From: Vibrio sp. JC009
GTDB taxonomy: Bacteria > Pseudomonadota > Gammaproteobacteria > Enterobacterales > Vibrionaceae
Reading direction: 5' to 3'
Assembly: GCF_029016485.1 (NCBI RefSeq)
Contig: NZ_CP092106.1
Coordinates: 3,100,001-3,164,000, forward strand
DNA: 64,000 bases
In this document: positions 1 to 7,989 of the stretch, in pieces
How positions within the stretch are numbered: the first letter of the stretch is position 1
Layout of the letters: the number at the start of each line of letters is the position of its first letter
The notes under the pieces: model-generated
Told to the model about the DNA's origin: nothing
Databases searched by the model: none
Seen by the model: only the letters and a program-made list of their open reading frames with translations
Position numbers and translations under genes: made by a program

Positions 1-270
1 AAAGAAGGCGCCATCGCCGGTATGATCTCAGGTATCCTATTTACTGCGGCTTACATTATCTACTTTAAGTTTGTAAACCCGGCAGCTAACTCAGCGGATA
101 ACTGGTGGTTCGGCATCAGCCCTGAAGGCATTGGTACACTGGGCATGTGCGTAAACTTCACCGTTTCTATCGTGGTGAACAAGTTTACCGCTGAAGTGCC
201 GGACAATGTGCAGGATATGGTTGAATCTATCCGCTATCCGAAAGGAGCCGGAGCGGCGCATGATCACTAA
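1..270 (+). CDS. actP: Cation/acetate symporter ActP, C-terminal fragment
   Basis: The reading frame is open from base 1, so this is the last 89 residues of a gene that begins outside the window. The fragment has one or two hydrophobic membrane segments (around MISGILFTAAYIIYFKF) followed by WWFGISPEGIGTLGM and a charged tail ending KGAGAAHDH, which matches the C-terminus of the sodium:solute symporter family members that import acetate. ActP sits in the inner membrane and works with acetyl-CoA synthetase, encoded here at 7990. The neighbouring convergent gene is an acetate-responsive sensor kinase, which supports acetate as substrate. Known: family and C-terminal pattern. Inferred: substrate, because most of the protein is off the window. 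Confidence 0.85.
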   Translation, partial: KEGAIAGMISGILFTAAYIIYFKFVNPAANSADNWWFGISPEGIGTLGMCVNFTVSIVVNKFTAEVPDNVQDMVESIRYPKGAGAAHDH

Positions 271-276
271 TTAAAG

Positions 277-306
277 CTAAACCGGTGCACCTTTGCACCG
301 GTTTAG
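277..306. terminator. Bidirectional hairpin between actP and crbS
   Basis: A perfect 13-bp inverted repeat (CTAAACCGGTGCA, loop CCTT, then its reverse complement) lies between two convergent genes. Its left edge is the crbS stop codon (TAG on the minus strand), so the stem also encodes the last residues of CrbS (CKGAPV). The T-tracts are poor on both sides, so it may be an mRNA-end stabiliser as much as a classical terminator. Confidence 0.75.
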
Positions 307-3300
307 AACCGCTCTCAATTTGAGAGGTTTTACCGGCTTGGCAATAAAACCAAAGCCATTGGATTTTATTCCGTCCTGTATATCTGCGTTTTTGTCTGCG
401 CTGATAACGATCCCCTCAAATGAATTCCCCAGACGGAGACGGCACTGCTGCAACACCTCCAGCCCGGTTCTGTCGTTATCCAGCCGGTAATCAGAGAAAA
501 TCACATCCGGAAGCCACTCTCCTTCCAGACATTTCATACTCTGCACCAGATCCTGCGCTGTCTTAACCTCACATCCCCAGCGTTCAAGCAACTCGCGCAT
601 ACCGGTCAGGATATCCGCCTCGTTGTCCACACAGAGCACCTTCAGATGTTGCAGCGTATCCGTCGCTGCAGGCTGAGATGCGACAACCAAATCCGGTTCC
701 GCCTTCTCGCTCCGGTTTACCGTAATGGAGAATACGGAGCCTTCATCCGGCCAGGATCTCAGACCGATTTCATGCTTCAGTACTCTGGCGATCCCCTGAG
801 AAATAGCAAGGCCGATACCCAGCCCCTGAGAGATATGATTCACATCCCCGCGGGTAAACTCTTCAAAAATCTGCTCCTGCTTATCCGGAGCGATACCAAT
901 ACCGTTATCCCAGACTTCAATACGAACCTTACCGTTAACCCTTCTGGCTCCCAGCAACACTTTTCCTGCCGGGTTATACCTGAAGGCATTGGTCAGAAAG
1001 TTCTGCAGCACTCTCCGGAGCAGCTTAGCATCAGACTCAATCACCAAATCAGAGGGGATGGTTTTAAACTCCACCTGCTGACTTTTTGCCAGCGCACCAA
1101 ATTCCGCGCTCAGGTTGTCCAGCACATCGTTAAGTTTAAAGCGGCGTACATTAACCTCCAGCTTTCCTGACTCCAGCCTGGAGATATCAAGCAGGTCACC
1201 AATTAAATCTTCCACCGCCCCCAAAGCACTTTCAATATGGGAAGAGAGCCTTTTAGTTTCCGCATCTTTTGCCGTTTCGGTAAGAGAAGAAGAAAACAGC
1301 CGGGCAGCATTCAGAGGCTGCATAAGATCATGGCTGACCGCAGCAAGAAAACGTGATTTAGACTGTGATTCACTGGCGGCTTTGGTGGTCGCGCTAACCA
1401 GACGTTTGTTCAGCTCTTCCAGCTCTTTAGTCCGCTCTTTTACCCGGCTTTCCAGGTTTTCATTGGCCTCCTTCAGTGCCTGCTCTGCCAGCCTGAACGC
1501 TGTGATATCAGTAAAGCTCATAACAAAACCACCGCCCGGCATAGGATTTCCCTGCACCTCAATATGCCTGCCATCGGGGTAAACTCTGGATGAGGTATGC
1601 ATAGTGCCCTGCTCCAGATGGTAGATCCGCTTGCGCACATGCTCTTCGGGATCACCCGGACCACACAGCCCTATCTCCGCGTTATGGCGAATCACATCGG
1701 CGATCGGCCTGCCCACCTGAATAAGTCCGGGAGGAAACTCAAACAGCTCAAGATAGCGCTGGTTCCAGGCCACCAGCCTTAACTGCCGGTCCACCACGGT
1801 AATTCCCTGGCTGATATGCTCAATCGCCCCCTGCAGCAGACCACGGCTAAAGTCATACAGCTCAGAGGCTTCATCCACTATGGTTGCCACTTCTTCAAGC
1901 TGCATCTTCTTGCCCTGAAGCGCAGAAGTAAGTACTAACTTTGCAGATGAAGCGCCAAACACACCGGCAAGTACCCGCTCTGTATGGCGGATCAGTGAAG
2001 AGGGCGCCTGTTGATTGGGCAGAAGCGTCTGCTTTTGCTGACGCCAGAAATGGTTAAAGGCATTGCGGGTCCGGGTTGTGCCGACAAAGCGCGAGGCCAG
2101 CATTTCCAGCTCTTCCACAGTTACCCTGCTCTGATACAGGCTGACATTATCACTTTCAGGCAACGGAGCTCCCACGAAAGCAGCCGCTTGTAAGCGCTCA
2201 CTCAGGCTGGGACGGGTAAAGAGTGAAACCAGAAAATAACCACCAAAGTTCACTATTCCACTTAAAGCCATCCCCCAGTCAGCCGATGACATATTCCAGC
2301 TGGCAAAGGGCTCCGGAGGATAGGTTATCCAGAGAAGAAAATTGGTCTCCTCAGTACCAGCCAGCATGCCGGTCTGATCCATCAAGGTAATCAGCCAGAC
2401 TGCAAAGCCCAGCAGCATGCCGACATAAACGCCCTTTTTATTTCCGCTCCGCCAGTACAGACCGCCGATCAGCGCAGGCGCAAACTGAGCAATAGCCGCA
2501 AAGGAAAGCAGGCCGATTACCGAAAGCGACGGAATGGTATCCAGCACCAGATAGAAACCCCAGGCTGCAAACAAAATCACCAGAATCAGCACTCTGCGGA
2601 CATTCAACAGTAAACCCGAAATATGCTTATGCCCCTGAGACAGGCGAAGCCGCCGAAGCAAAAGCGGCAGCACCAGATCGTTAGAAGCCATAATAGCCAG
2701 GGCAATGGTAGACACAATAACCATACCGCTGGCAGCGGAAGTGCCCCCCAAAAAAGCCAGCAAGGCAATATCATTGGCACCGAAAGAAAGAGGCAGACTA
2801 ATCACATAGGTATCTGCAGAACTGCCGGAAAGCAGACTCTGCCCGACCCAGGCGATGGGAAGAACAAACAGCCCCATCAGAATCAGATATCCGGGAAAGA
2901 CTTTCCGGGCCACATGCAGATCCTGAGCCCGCTCATTTTCAACCACCATGGTATGAAACTGTCTCGGAAGACAGATAATCGCCGCCATGGTCAGCAGGGT
3001 ATGCACAATAAGGCTTGGGATATTCGGATGCTGATAGGTTTCCTGCGCCATACTCAGCAAATTGACTTCGCTGTGACTTACCGCCAGATAAAGGATAAAC
3101 AGCCCCACCATCAGAAAGGCTGCCAGCTTGATAATGGACTCAAAAGCCACCGCCATCATCATGCCTCTGTGGTGCTCTGTGGTATCAATATGCCTGGTGC
3201 CAAACAGCATGGTAAAGCCCGCCAGCGCACCGACCACAAACCAGGAAACAATCGTATCGCCGTAGCCGGACTGCATATTAAGATCGGGCAGAAGAATATT

Positions 3301-3720
3301 CAGCCCCATGGTAATGCCACGAAACTGCAGGGCGATATAGGGCAGAATGCCGATAACGGCGATAAGAGTGACTAAAACGGCCACCCCCTGCGATTTACCG
3401 TAACGGGCTGCAATAAAGTCGGCAATGGAGGTGATATGCTCCCGCCTGGCAATCAGTATCAGCCGGGCCAGTACGCGCCAGCCAAAGACAAAAACCAGGA
3501 TCGGGGCAATATAAACCGGCAGGAAAGACCAGGTATTACTGCTCGCCTGTCCCACGGTTCCGTAAAAGGTCCAGGAAGTGCAGTACACTGCGATGGACAG
3601 ACTGTAAATCCAGGGCCGCCAGCGAGACAACCATCTGGTTTTCCTGTCTCCATACCAGGCAATTAAAAACAGTATCCCCAGATAGGCAAGAGATACCGGA
3701 ATTACAATCCATCCCTGCAT
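277..3720 (-). CDS. crbS: CrbS-type hybrid sensor histidine kinase with SSS transporter domain
   Basis: A 1147-residue inner-membrane sensor. Residues 1 to about 500 form a sodium:solute symporter-like membrane domain. A short cytoplasmic linker (about 505-560, STAC-like position) follows, then a PAS domain (about 625-745), a coiled coil, a HisKA domain with the phospho-acceptor His near residue 797 (SHDLMQPLN), an HATPase with N box (NFLTNAFRYN), G1 (DNGIGI) and G2 (GLGIGLAIS), and a receiver domain (about 1027-1147) with Asp in FSDYRLD near 1077 and Lys in KPVKP. In Vibrio cholerae this architecture is CrbS, which with CrbR controls acs in the acetate switch. actP on one side and acs nearby fit that role. 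An AGGGAAA ribosome site 7 bases before the ATG supports the start. No crbR-like regulator gene is in this window. Specific assignment is by architecture and context. Confidence 0.85.
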   Translation of the reverse strand: MQGWIVIPVSLAYLGILFLIAWYGDRKTRWLSRWRPWIYSLSIAVYCTSWTFYGTVGQASSNTWSFLPVYIAPILVFVFGWRVLARLILIARREHITSIADFIAARYGKSQGVAVLVTLIAVIGILPYIALQFRGITMGLNILLPDLNMQSGYGDTIVSWFVVGALAGFTMLFGTRHIDTTEHHRGMMMAVAFESIIKLAAFLMVGLFILYLAVSHSEVNLLSMAQETYQHPNIPSLIVHTLLTMAAIICLPRQFHTMVVENERAQDLHVARKVFPGYLILMGLFVLPIAWVGQSLLSGSSADTYVISLPLSFGANDIALLAFLGGTSAASGMVIVSTIALAIMASNDLVLPLLLRRLRLSQGHKHISGLLLNVRRVLILVILFAAWGFYLVLDTIPSLSVIGLLSFAAIAQFAPALIGGLYWRSGNKKGVYVGMLLGFAVWLITLMDQTGMLAGTEETNFLLWITYPPEPFASWNMSSADWGMALSGIVNFGGYFLVSLFTRPSLSERLQAAAFVGAPLPESDNVSLYQSRVTVEELEMLASRFVGTTRTRNAFNHFWRQQKQTLLPNQQAPSSLIRHTERVLAGVFGASSAKLVLTSALQGKKMQLEEVATIVDEASELYDFSRGLLQGAIEHISQGITVVDRQLRLVAWNQRYLELFEFPPGLIQVGRPIADVIRHNAEIGLCGPGDPEEHVRKRIYHLEQGTMHTSSRVYPDGRHIEVQGNPMPGGGFVMSFTDITAFRLAEQALKEANENLESRVKERTKELEELNKRLVSATTKAASESQSKSRFLAAVSHDLMQPLNAARLFSSSLTETAKDAETKRLSSHIESALGAVEDLIGDLLDISRLESGKLEVNVRRFKLNDVLDNLSAEFGALAKSQQVEFKTIPSDLVIESDAKLLRRVLQNFLTNAFRYNPAGKVLLGARRVNGKVRIEVWDNGIGIAPDKQEQIFEEFTRGDVNHISQGLGIGLAISQGIARVLKHEIGLRSWPDEGSVFSITVNRSEKAEPDLVVASQPAATDTLQHLKVLCVDNEADILTGMRELLERWGCEVKTAQDLVQSMKCLEGEWLPDVIFSDYRLDNDRTGLEVLQQCRLRLGNSFEGIVISADKNADIQDGIKSNGFGFIAKPVKPLKLRAVLNRCKGAPV

Positions 3721-3739
3721 TCAGCATTTCCCTGCAAAC

Positions 3740-3755
3740 AAAAAAGCCGTGGCTT
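3740..3755 (-). terminator. Short terminator after the MFS gene
   Basis: On the minus strand a small GC stem (AAGCC...GGCTT) is followed directly by six T residues, in the 68-bp gap between the MFS gene and crbS. The stem is short, so termination may be partial. Confidence 0.5.
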
Positions 3756-3788
3756 AAGTGTAGGCAAAGAACTCAATAATTCAGAATG

Positions 3789-4955
3789 TTAGCTCTGAGT
3801 TTGTGGCTCCGGAGCGGTTTTTTTAGGCTCAACACGGATAAAGCAGGCCAGAATACCCATCGCCGCCATAAACCAGAAGACTCCGGCTCCCCACAGTTCA
3901 TAACCCCAGCCGCTTAGCGTGGTCATCACCGCAATAACAGCGCCCATCGGAATGGCATTATAAAGCGCCTGAAGCGGCACCATCTGGTTAGCCGGTGCGC
4001 TCTGAATAAAGCGGATAGCGGCAAGGTGAGCAATTGCAAATGTAACGCCGTGCAGTAACTGGATAAGTACAAGCGCCCAGATTTCCGTGGTTCCCGCTGT
4101 CAGTCCCCACCGAACTGCACAGCCGATGGAGGCCACCAGGAACATGCTTCTCAGACTCCAGCCTGCAAAAAGGCGCTTACTGGTAGCAAATATAGTGATC
4201 TCTGCAATCACCCCTAAGCTCCAGAGATAGCCGATAATGTTTTCCGGATGCCCGGCAGATTTCCAGTAGATAGAGCTAAAGCTGTAATAAGCGGCATGAC
4301 TGCCATGGATCAGAGAAATCAGAACCAGGAACCCAATCACTTCTCTGTTTTTCAGGATGGAGAGCAGCTTAGGTCTGCCCACTCCCGCATCACTTTCCGA
4401 AACAGGAAGCGGGTTTGGAGCCCGCATAGCCAGAAGAGTGCTGAGAAGCATACCGACAGCAGCGGTATAAACGATCATGTTGGAACCAAACTCTGCCACC
4501 AGATAACCAACGATTGTAGAACCGGCAATAAACGCAGCCGAGCCCCATAGGCGGGTACGGCCATAATCCAGCATTTTCATACGGGAATAGTAGTTCGCCA
4601 CAGCATCAGACAGCGGGGTAATAGGTCCGAAGCAGATATTCAGCACCACAGTTGCCAGCGCCAGTAACCAGAGATTCCCTCCGGCAAACAGGTGGAACAC
4701 GATAAACACCGCAGAAAGCAGACTAATCAGGCGCAGCGCCGGAAGAAGATGCTCAACCCTGTGAATTCTCGGCGTAATAACCAGGTTAGAAATACAACGG
4801 GTAGCAAATGCCAGCCCCAGCAGAAAACCGATATCCGAAGCAGACATGCCCTGCCCTTCAAACCACAATCCCCAAAACGGCAGATAGACACCATAGGCAA
4901 AAAAGAAGCCGATAAAATACTGGGAAATCCAGCCATAAGGAGTGGGGGAAAACAT
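3789..4955 (-). CDS. MFS transporter of the HcaT family
   Basis: A 388-residue integral membrane protein with about twelve hydrophobic segments. It resembles the HcaT/3-phenylpropionate permease group of the major facilitator superfamily: N-terminal SQYFIGFFFAYGVYLPFWGL, the loop motif MLDYGRTRLWGS, and HGSHAAYYSFSSIYWKSAG in the second half. Family members are proton-driven permeases for small aromatic acids or nucleosides, but the substrate cannot be read from the sequence. No aromatic-degradation genes are nearby, so the HcaT name is not transferred. It lies upstream of crbS in the same direction, separated by a weak terminator. Length is normal for the family. Confidence 0.8.
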   Translation of the reverse strand: MFSPTPYGWISQYFIGFFFAYGVYLPFWGLWFEGQGMSASDIGFLLGLAFATRCISNLVITPRIHRVEHLLPALRLISLLSAVFIVFHLFAGGNLWLLALATVVLNICFGPITPLSDAVANYYSRMKMLDYGRTRLWGSAAFIAGSTIVGYLVAEFGSNMIVYTAAVGMLLSTLLAMRAPNPLPVSESDAGVGRPKLLSILKNREVIGFLVLISLIHGSHAAYYSFSSIYWKSAGHPENIIGYLWSLGVIAEITIFATSKRLFAGWSLRSMFLVASIGCAVRWGLTAGTTEIWALVLIQLLHGVTFAIAHLAAIRFIQSAPANQMVPLQALYNAIPMGAVIAVMTTLSGWGYELWGAGVFWFMAAMGILACFIRVEPKKTAPEPQTQS

Positions 4956-4999
4956 ACGCTAGCCTGATTGTAGTAGAGAATTCGGGCGTATTATGCACG

Positions 5000-5128
5000 G
5001 TTTGGGGGAGGGAAAAAAGGGAACAATAATTTTACTTGGGGATCCTGTTTTTGGGGTTTTAAGCTTTCCCTTATAGCCCTCAAGGACGAAGTCCGTCCCC
5101 CTAGCCCCGTCCCCCCCCCAAAAAAAAT
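5000..5128. repeat. Intergenic repeat, copy 1, with C9A8 tract
   Basis: The 254-bp gap between the MFS gene and the DUF294 gene contains the hairpin core GGACGAAGTCC (5084-5094) flanked by CCCTTATAGCCCTCAA and GTCCCCCTAGCCCC. The same core recurs at 30911-30921 and, in variant form, at 7865 and 29190. A run of nine C then eight A (5111-5127) follows, and a G-rich stretch at 5002-5012 is roughly its complement. No tandem octamer is present in this copy. It lies where the promoters of the two divergent genes must be. Confidence 0.6.
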
Positions 5129-5209
5129 CATTAGACCAAAGTCGTCTGGAGCTTCCCCATAAATTTGCCACACTTACCATCAGGTCTTCGATAAGAAAAA
5201 GTCAAAGCT

Positions 5210-7036
5210 ATGCCTGACAAATTCAATATGCACTCCCCTCCCTTTGATCGTCTGTCTGATGAACAGCAACAGCATCTGCGAGCTTCGCTGGATGTGGCTT
5301 ATTACCGGAGTAAAGATGTTCTGCTTAAGGCCGGTGATAGCAGTTCTCAGTTGCATATTTTGATGAAAGGTGCAGTAGAAGAGCGTTCTCCGGATGGCTC
5401 TGAGGTGTTTGCGCATTACGCTAATGACGATATGTTTGATGTGCGCTCGCAGTTTGAAGCACCGGCAAAGCACACCTATGTGGCGCTTGAAGATACCCTG
5501 TCTTATCTGCTGCCTAAAAACGTTTTTCTGGAACTCTACAATCAGAACGGTGAATTTGCCGCTTACTTTGACAACAACCTGGCAAGGCGTCAGGAGCTGA
5601 TTGAAACTGCGCAGCAACAGCAGAATCTGGCTGAGTTTATTCTGACTAAGGTAGACAAATCCATCTATCATCCCCCCTTACTTTTATCACCAGATATGAC
5701 GCTTGTTGAGGTAACCCGGTTACTGAAAGAAAAAGGCAACGACGCCGCTCTGGTGCAACTTGGCGAAGATGACCCTAAACTCGCCGAAAAGCCCAATGAG
5801 CACCCATACGGAATCATCACCCGGACCAATATGCTCCATGCTGTCATGCTGGATGGCCTCCCTCTGGATACCCGAATCAGTGAGATTGCCACATTCCCGG
5901 TTCTGCATGTGGATGACGGTGACTTTCTGTTTAACGCCATGATTAACATGACCAAAAACAAGATGAAGCGGGTGATGGTCTGCGAGGGAAATCAGGCTGT
6001 GGGTATGCTGGATATGACCCAGATTCTGAGTGCTTTCTCCACTCACTCCCACGTTCTGACCCTGAGTATTGCCCGGGCAACCACGGTCGATGAACTGGCA
6101 CTGGCCGCAAACCGGCAGCGAAAACTGGTGGAAGGGCTGCTGAACAACGGTATCCGCACCCGCTTTATTATGGAGCTGATATCCGCGGTGAATGAACAGA
6201 TTATAGAAAAAGCCTTTGAGCTGGTGATCCCACCGCTACTTCATAATGAGCTTTGTCTGATTGTTCTCGGCTCAGAAGGCCGGGGAGAACAGATCCTGAA
6301 AACCGATCAGGACAACGCCCTGATCCTGCGCGATGGCTTTCAGTGGCCGGATCATCGCCCGGTACTGGATATCTTTACCCATACTCTGCAACAGCTTGGT
6401 TATCCGCTTTGTCCGGGCAAAGTCATGGTGAACAACCCCGAGTGGGTGCAAAGCTCATCAGAATGGAAACAGACCATAACCGAATGGGTAGACTCAGCCG
6501 GACCTGAACAGGTAATGAAGCTGGCGATCGTTTCTGACGCTCACGCGGTTGCGGGTAATAAGGCCTTACTTGCCCCCATAAAACAGCACTTAACCCATTT
6601 AATGACCGACAAAGAGGTCATTCTGACCGAATTTACCCGCCCGGCTCTCAATTTCTCCACCCCTCTGACTCTGTTTGGCAATGTGAAATCTTCCAAAGAA
6701 GGAGTCGATCTGAAACAGGGAGGTATCTTTCCCATTGTGCATGGCATAAGGGCGCTAAGTCTGGAGTACGCCATTGAGCCCAACAACACCTTTGAACGGA
6801 TTGAAGCTCTGTTTAAAAGAAAGGTTCTGGAGAAAGAGACCGCAGATAACCTGTCTGAGGCATTAAAGCTGTTCTTTAAACTCCGGTTGGCACAGCAGTT
6901 ATCGCAGCAGCACAGCAATAACCTGATTGATCTTAAGTTGCTGGAACGGGCGGAAAGGGATCTGCTCAGGCATAGTCTGCATGTGGTTAAGAAGTTTAAG
7001 CAGTGGCTTGGGTATCATTATCAGGTTAGGGAATAA
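5210..7036 (+). CDS. Cyclic-nucleotide-binding/CBS/DUF294 nucleotidyltransferase-like signalling protein
   Basis: A soluble 608-residue protein with four parts in order: a cyclic-nucleotide-binding-like domain (about 10-125), two CBS motifs (about 150-280, including HPYGIITRTNML and KRVMVCEGNQAVGMLD), a DUF294 nucleotidyltransferase-like core with LGSEGRGEQ near 353 and the acidic DQDNALIL pattern, and a DUF294 C-terminal helical domain (about 470-600). Proteins of this layout are usually encoded beside a DnaQ-type exonuclease, as here, and often near acs/actP. The reaction and ligand are not established. The GSEGR motif is that of the GlnD/GlnE-like nucleotidyltransferase fold, so transfer of a nucleotide to a protein or small molecule is only a possibility. 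Confidence 0.85.
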   Translation: MPDKFNMHSPPFDRLSDEQQQHLRASLDVAYYRSKDVLLKAGDSSSQLHILMKGAVEERSPDGSEVFAHYANDDMFDVRSQFEAPAKHTYVALEDTLSYLLPKNVFLELYNQNGEFAAYFDNNLARRQELIETAQQQQNLAEFILTKVDKSIYHPPLLLSPDMTLVEVTRLLKEKGNDAALVQLGEDDPKLAEKPNEHPYGIITRTNMLHAVMLDGLPLDTRISEIATFPVLHVDDGDFLFNAMINMTKNKMKRVMVCEGNQAVGMLDMTQILSAFSTHSHVLTLSIARATTVDELALAANRQRKLVEGLLNNGIRTRFIMELISAVNEQIIEKAFELVIPPLLHNELCLIVLGSEGRGEQILKTDQDNALILRDGFQWPDHRPVLDIFTHTLQQLGYPLCPGKVMVNNPEWVQSSSEWKQTITEWVDSAGPEQVMKLAIVSDAHAVAGNKALLAPIKQHLTHLMTDKEVILTEFTRPALNFSTPLTLFGNVKSSKEGVDLKQGGIFPIVHGIRALSLEYAIEPNNTFERIEALFKRKVLEKETADNLSEALKLFFKLRLAQQLSQQHSNNLIDLKLLERAERDLLRHSLHVVKKFKQWLGYHYQVRE

Positions 7037-7134
7037 GGTTATGGGGTTATGGGGTTATGGGGTTATGGGGTTATGGGGTTATGGGGTTATGGGGTTATGG
7101 GGTTATGGGGTTATGGGGTTATGGGGTTATGGGG
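7037..7134. repeat. Tandem octamer array, about 12 copies
   Basis: Directly after the TAA of the DUF294 gene the sequence is GGTT, then eleven perfect ATGGGGTT units (7041-7128), then ATGGGG. All whole units are identical, which points to recent expansion or homogenisation by slippage. The array ends 36 bp before the exonuclease start codon and is transcribed if the two genes are cotranscribed. Shorter arrays of the same or a one-base-variant unit occur at 29117 and 30821. Confidence 0.95.
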
Positions 7135-7170
7135 AGTGTTTTGCTCTGGCTCTTTGAAGGCAAGTGAAAA

Positions 7171-7806
7171 ATGAATTTTTTACAGCGAATTTGGTGGTAT
7201 TACCGGTTGAAGGGATCTTCCTATCGCCATCTTTTTGCTGCCTGTAAGCACAGGGAATTTGTGTCGCTGGATTGTGAGACTACCAGCCTGAATCCTCAGA
7301 GGGCGGAATTAGTGACGATTGCGGCCACTAAGATTGTAGACAATCGTATAATAACCAGTCAGCCTTTTTACGTGCGGTTAAGAGCACCTCAGTCGCTGGA
7401 CTCAGGGTCGGTTCGGATCCACCGAATCCGGCATCAGGACCTGGTGGACGGAATATCGGAAAAGGAAGCCATAGCCGCCCTTCTTGAATTTATCGGTAAC
7501 CGGCCTCTGGTTGGTTATCATATCCGCTATGACAAAACCATTTTAGATATCGCCTGCCAGAAACATTTCGGTTTTCCTTTGCCCAACAGGCTGGTTGAAG
7601 TCAGCCATATCTACCACGAACGCCTTGAAAGGCACCTCCCCAACGCCTATTTCGACCTCAGCCTGGACGCCATCTGCAAACATCTGGAACTCCCCCCGCA
7701 AGAAGACAAACACGACGCCTTACAGGATGCGATATCTGCGGCAATGGTCTATGTGCGCCTGAAGTATGGGGACTTGCCGACACTGACTTCAGCGTACTTA
7801 AGATAA
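7171..7806 (+). CDS. DnaQ-family 3'-5' exonuclease
   Basis: A 211-residue protein of the DEDDh exonuclease superfamily. ExoI is FVSLDCETTSLNP (Asp and Glu metal ligands, residues about 29-33), ExoII is near VGYHIRYDKTILD, and ExoIII is KHDALQDA, in which the His and Asp are spaced as in the DEDDh type. It resembles the epsilon subunit of polymerase III but is shorter and lacks the polymerase-binding tail, so it is probably a stand-alone exonuclease. It is paired with the CNMP/CBS/DUF294 gene upstream, a common pairing whose meaning is unknown. The ATG is preceded by AAGTGAAAA, a weak ribosome site. The DNA or RNA substrate cannot be told. Confidence 0.85.
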   Translation: MNFLQRIWWYYRLKGSSYRHLFAACKHREFVSLDCETTSLNPQRAELVTIAATKIVDNRIITSQPFYVRLRAPQSLDSGSVRIHRIRHQDLVDGISEKEAIAALLEFIGNRPLVGYHIRYDKTILDIACQKHFGFPLPNRLVEVSHIYHERLERHLPNAYFDLSLDAICKHLELPPQEDKHDALQDAISAAMVYVRLKYGDLPTLTSAYLR

Positions 7807-7846
7807 AAGCCCATGAGATCGAACTGGCTATGAAGCTAAAAGGAAA

Positions 7847-7897
7847 AACCCCCAGCCCCCATTAGGGCGAAGCCCGTCCCAGGGCCCAGGGCCCTTT
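7847..7897. repeat. Intergenic repeat, copy 2 hairpin core
   Basis: The gap between the exonuclease gene and acs holds CCCCCAGCCCCC, the hairpin GGGCGAAGCCC (7865-7875), GTCCC, then AGGGCCCAGGGCCCT. Compared with the core at 5084 both stem arms differ in a paired way (GGAC/GTCC here GGGC/GCCC), keeping the stem. The GGGCCC tail resembles the repeat between purH and purD. Confidence 0.6.
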
Positions 7898-7989
7898 TTA
7901 TCCTAAAGTCTAATTGAGAAATCCCACATATTCCCCGACAGTTACCCCAACGGAATATTAATCTTGCTGAACGCACAAGGAGATGAGCA

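Noticed and set aside
2623..3375. 250-codon ORF antisense to crbS
   Set aside because: It is rich in His/Gln/Lys as expected for the reverse of membrane codons, and crbS is clearly the gene.
7037..7134. CRISPR or integron attC array
   Set aside because: Units are 8 bp with no spacers, and there are no cas genes or integrase.
6927..7157. An ORF through the octamer array coding a repeating Met-Gly-Leu-Trp-Gly-Tyr-Gly-Val pattern
   Set aside because: It arises only because the 8-bp unit is open in that frame, overlaps the DUF294 gene and has no ribosome site. The array starts at a stop codon and recurs elsewhere in other contexts.
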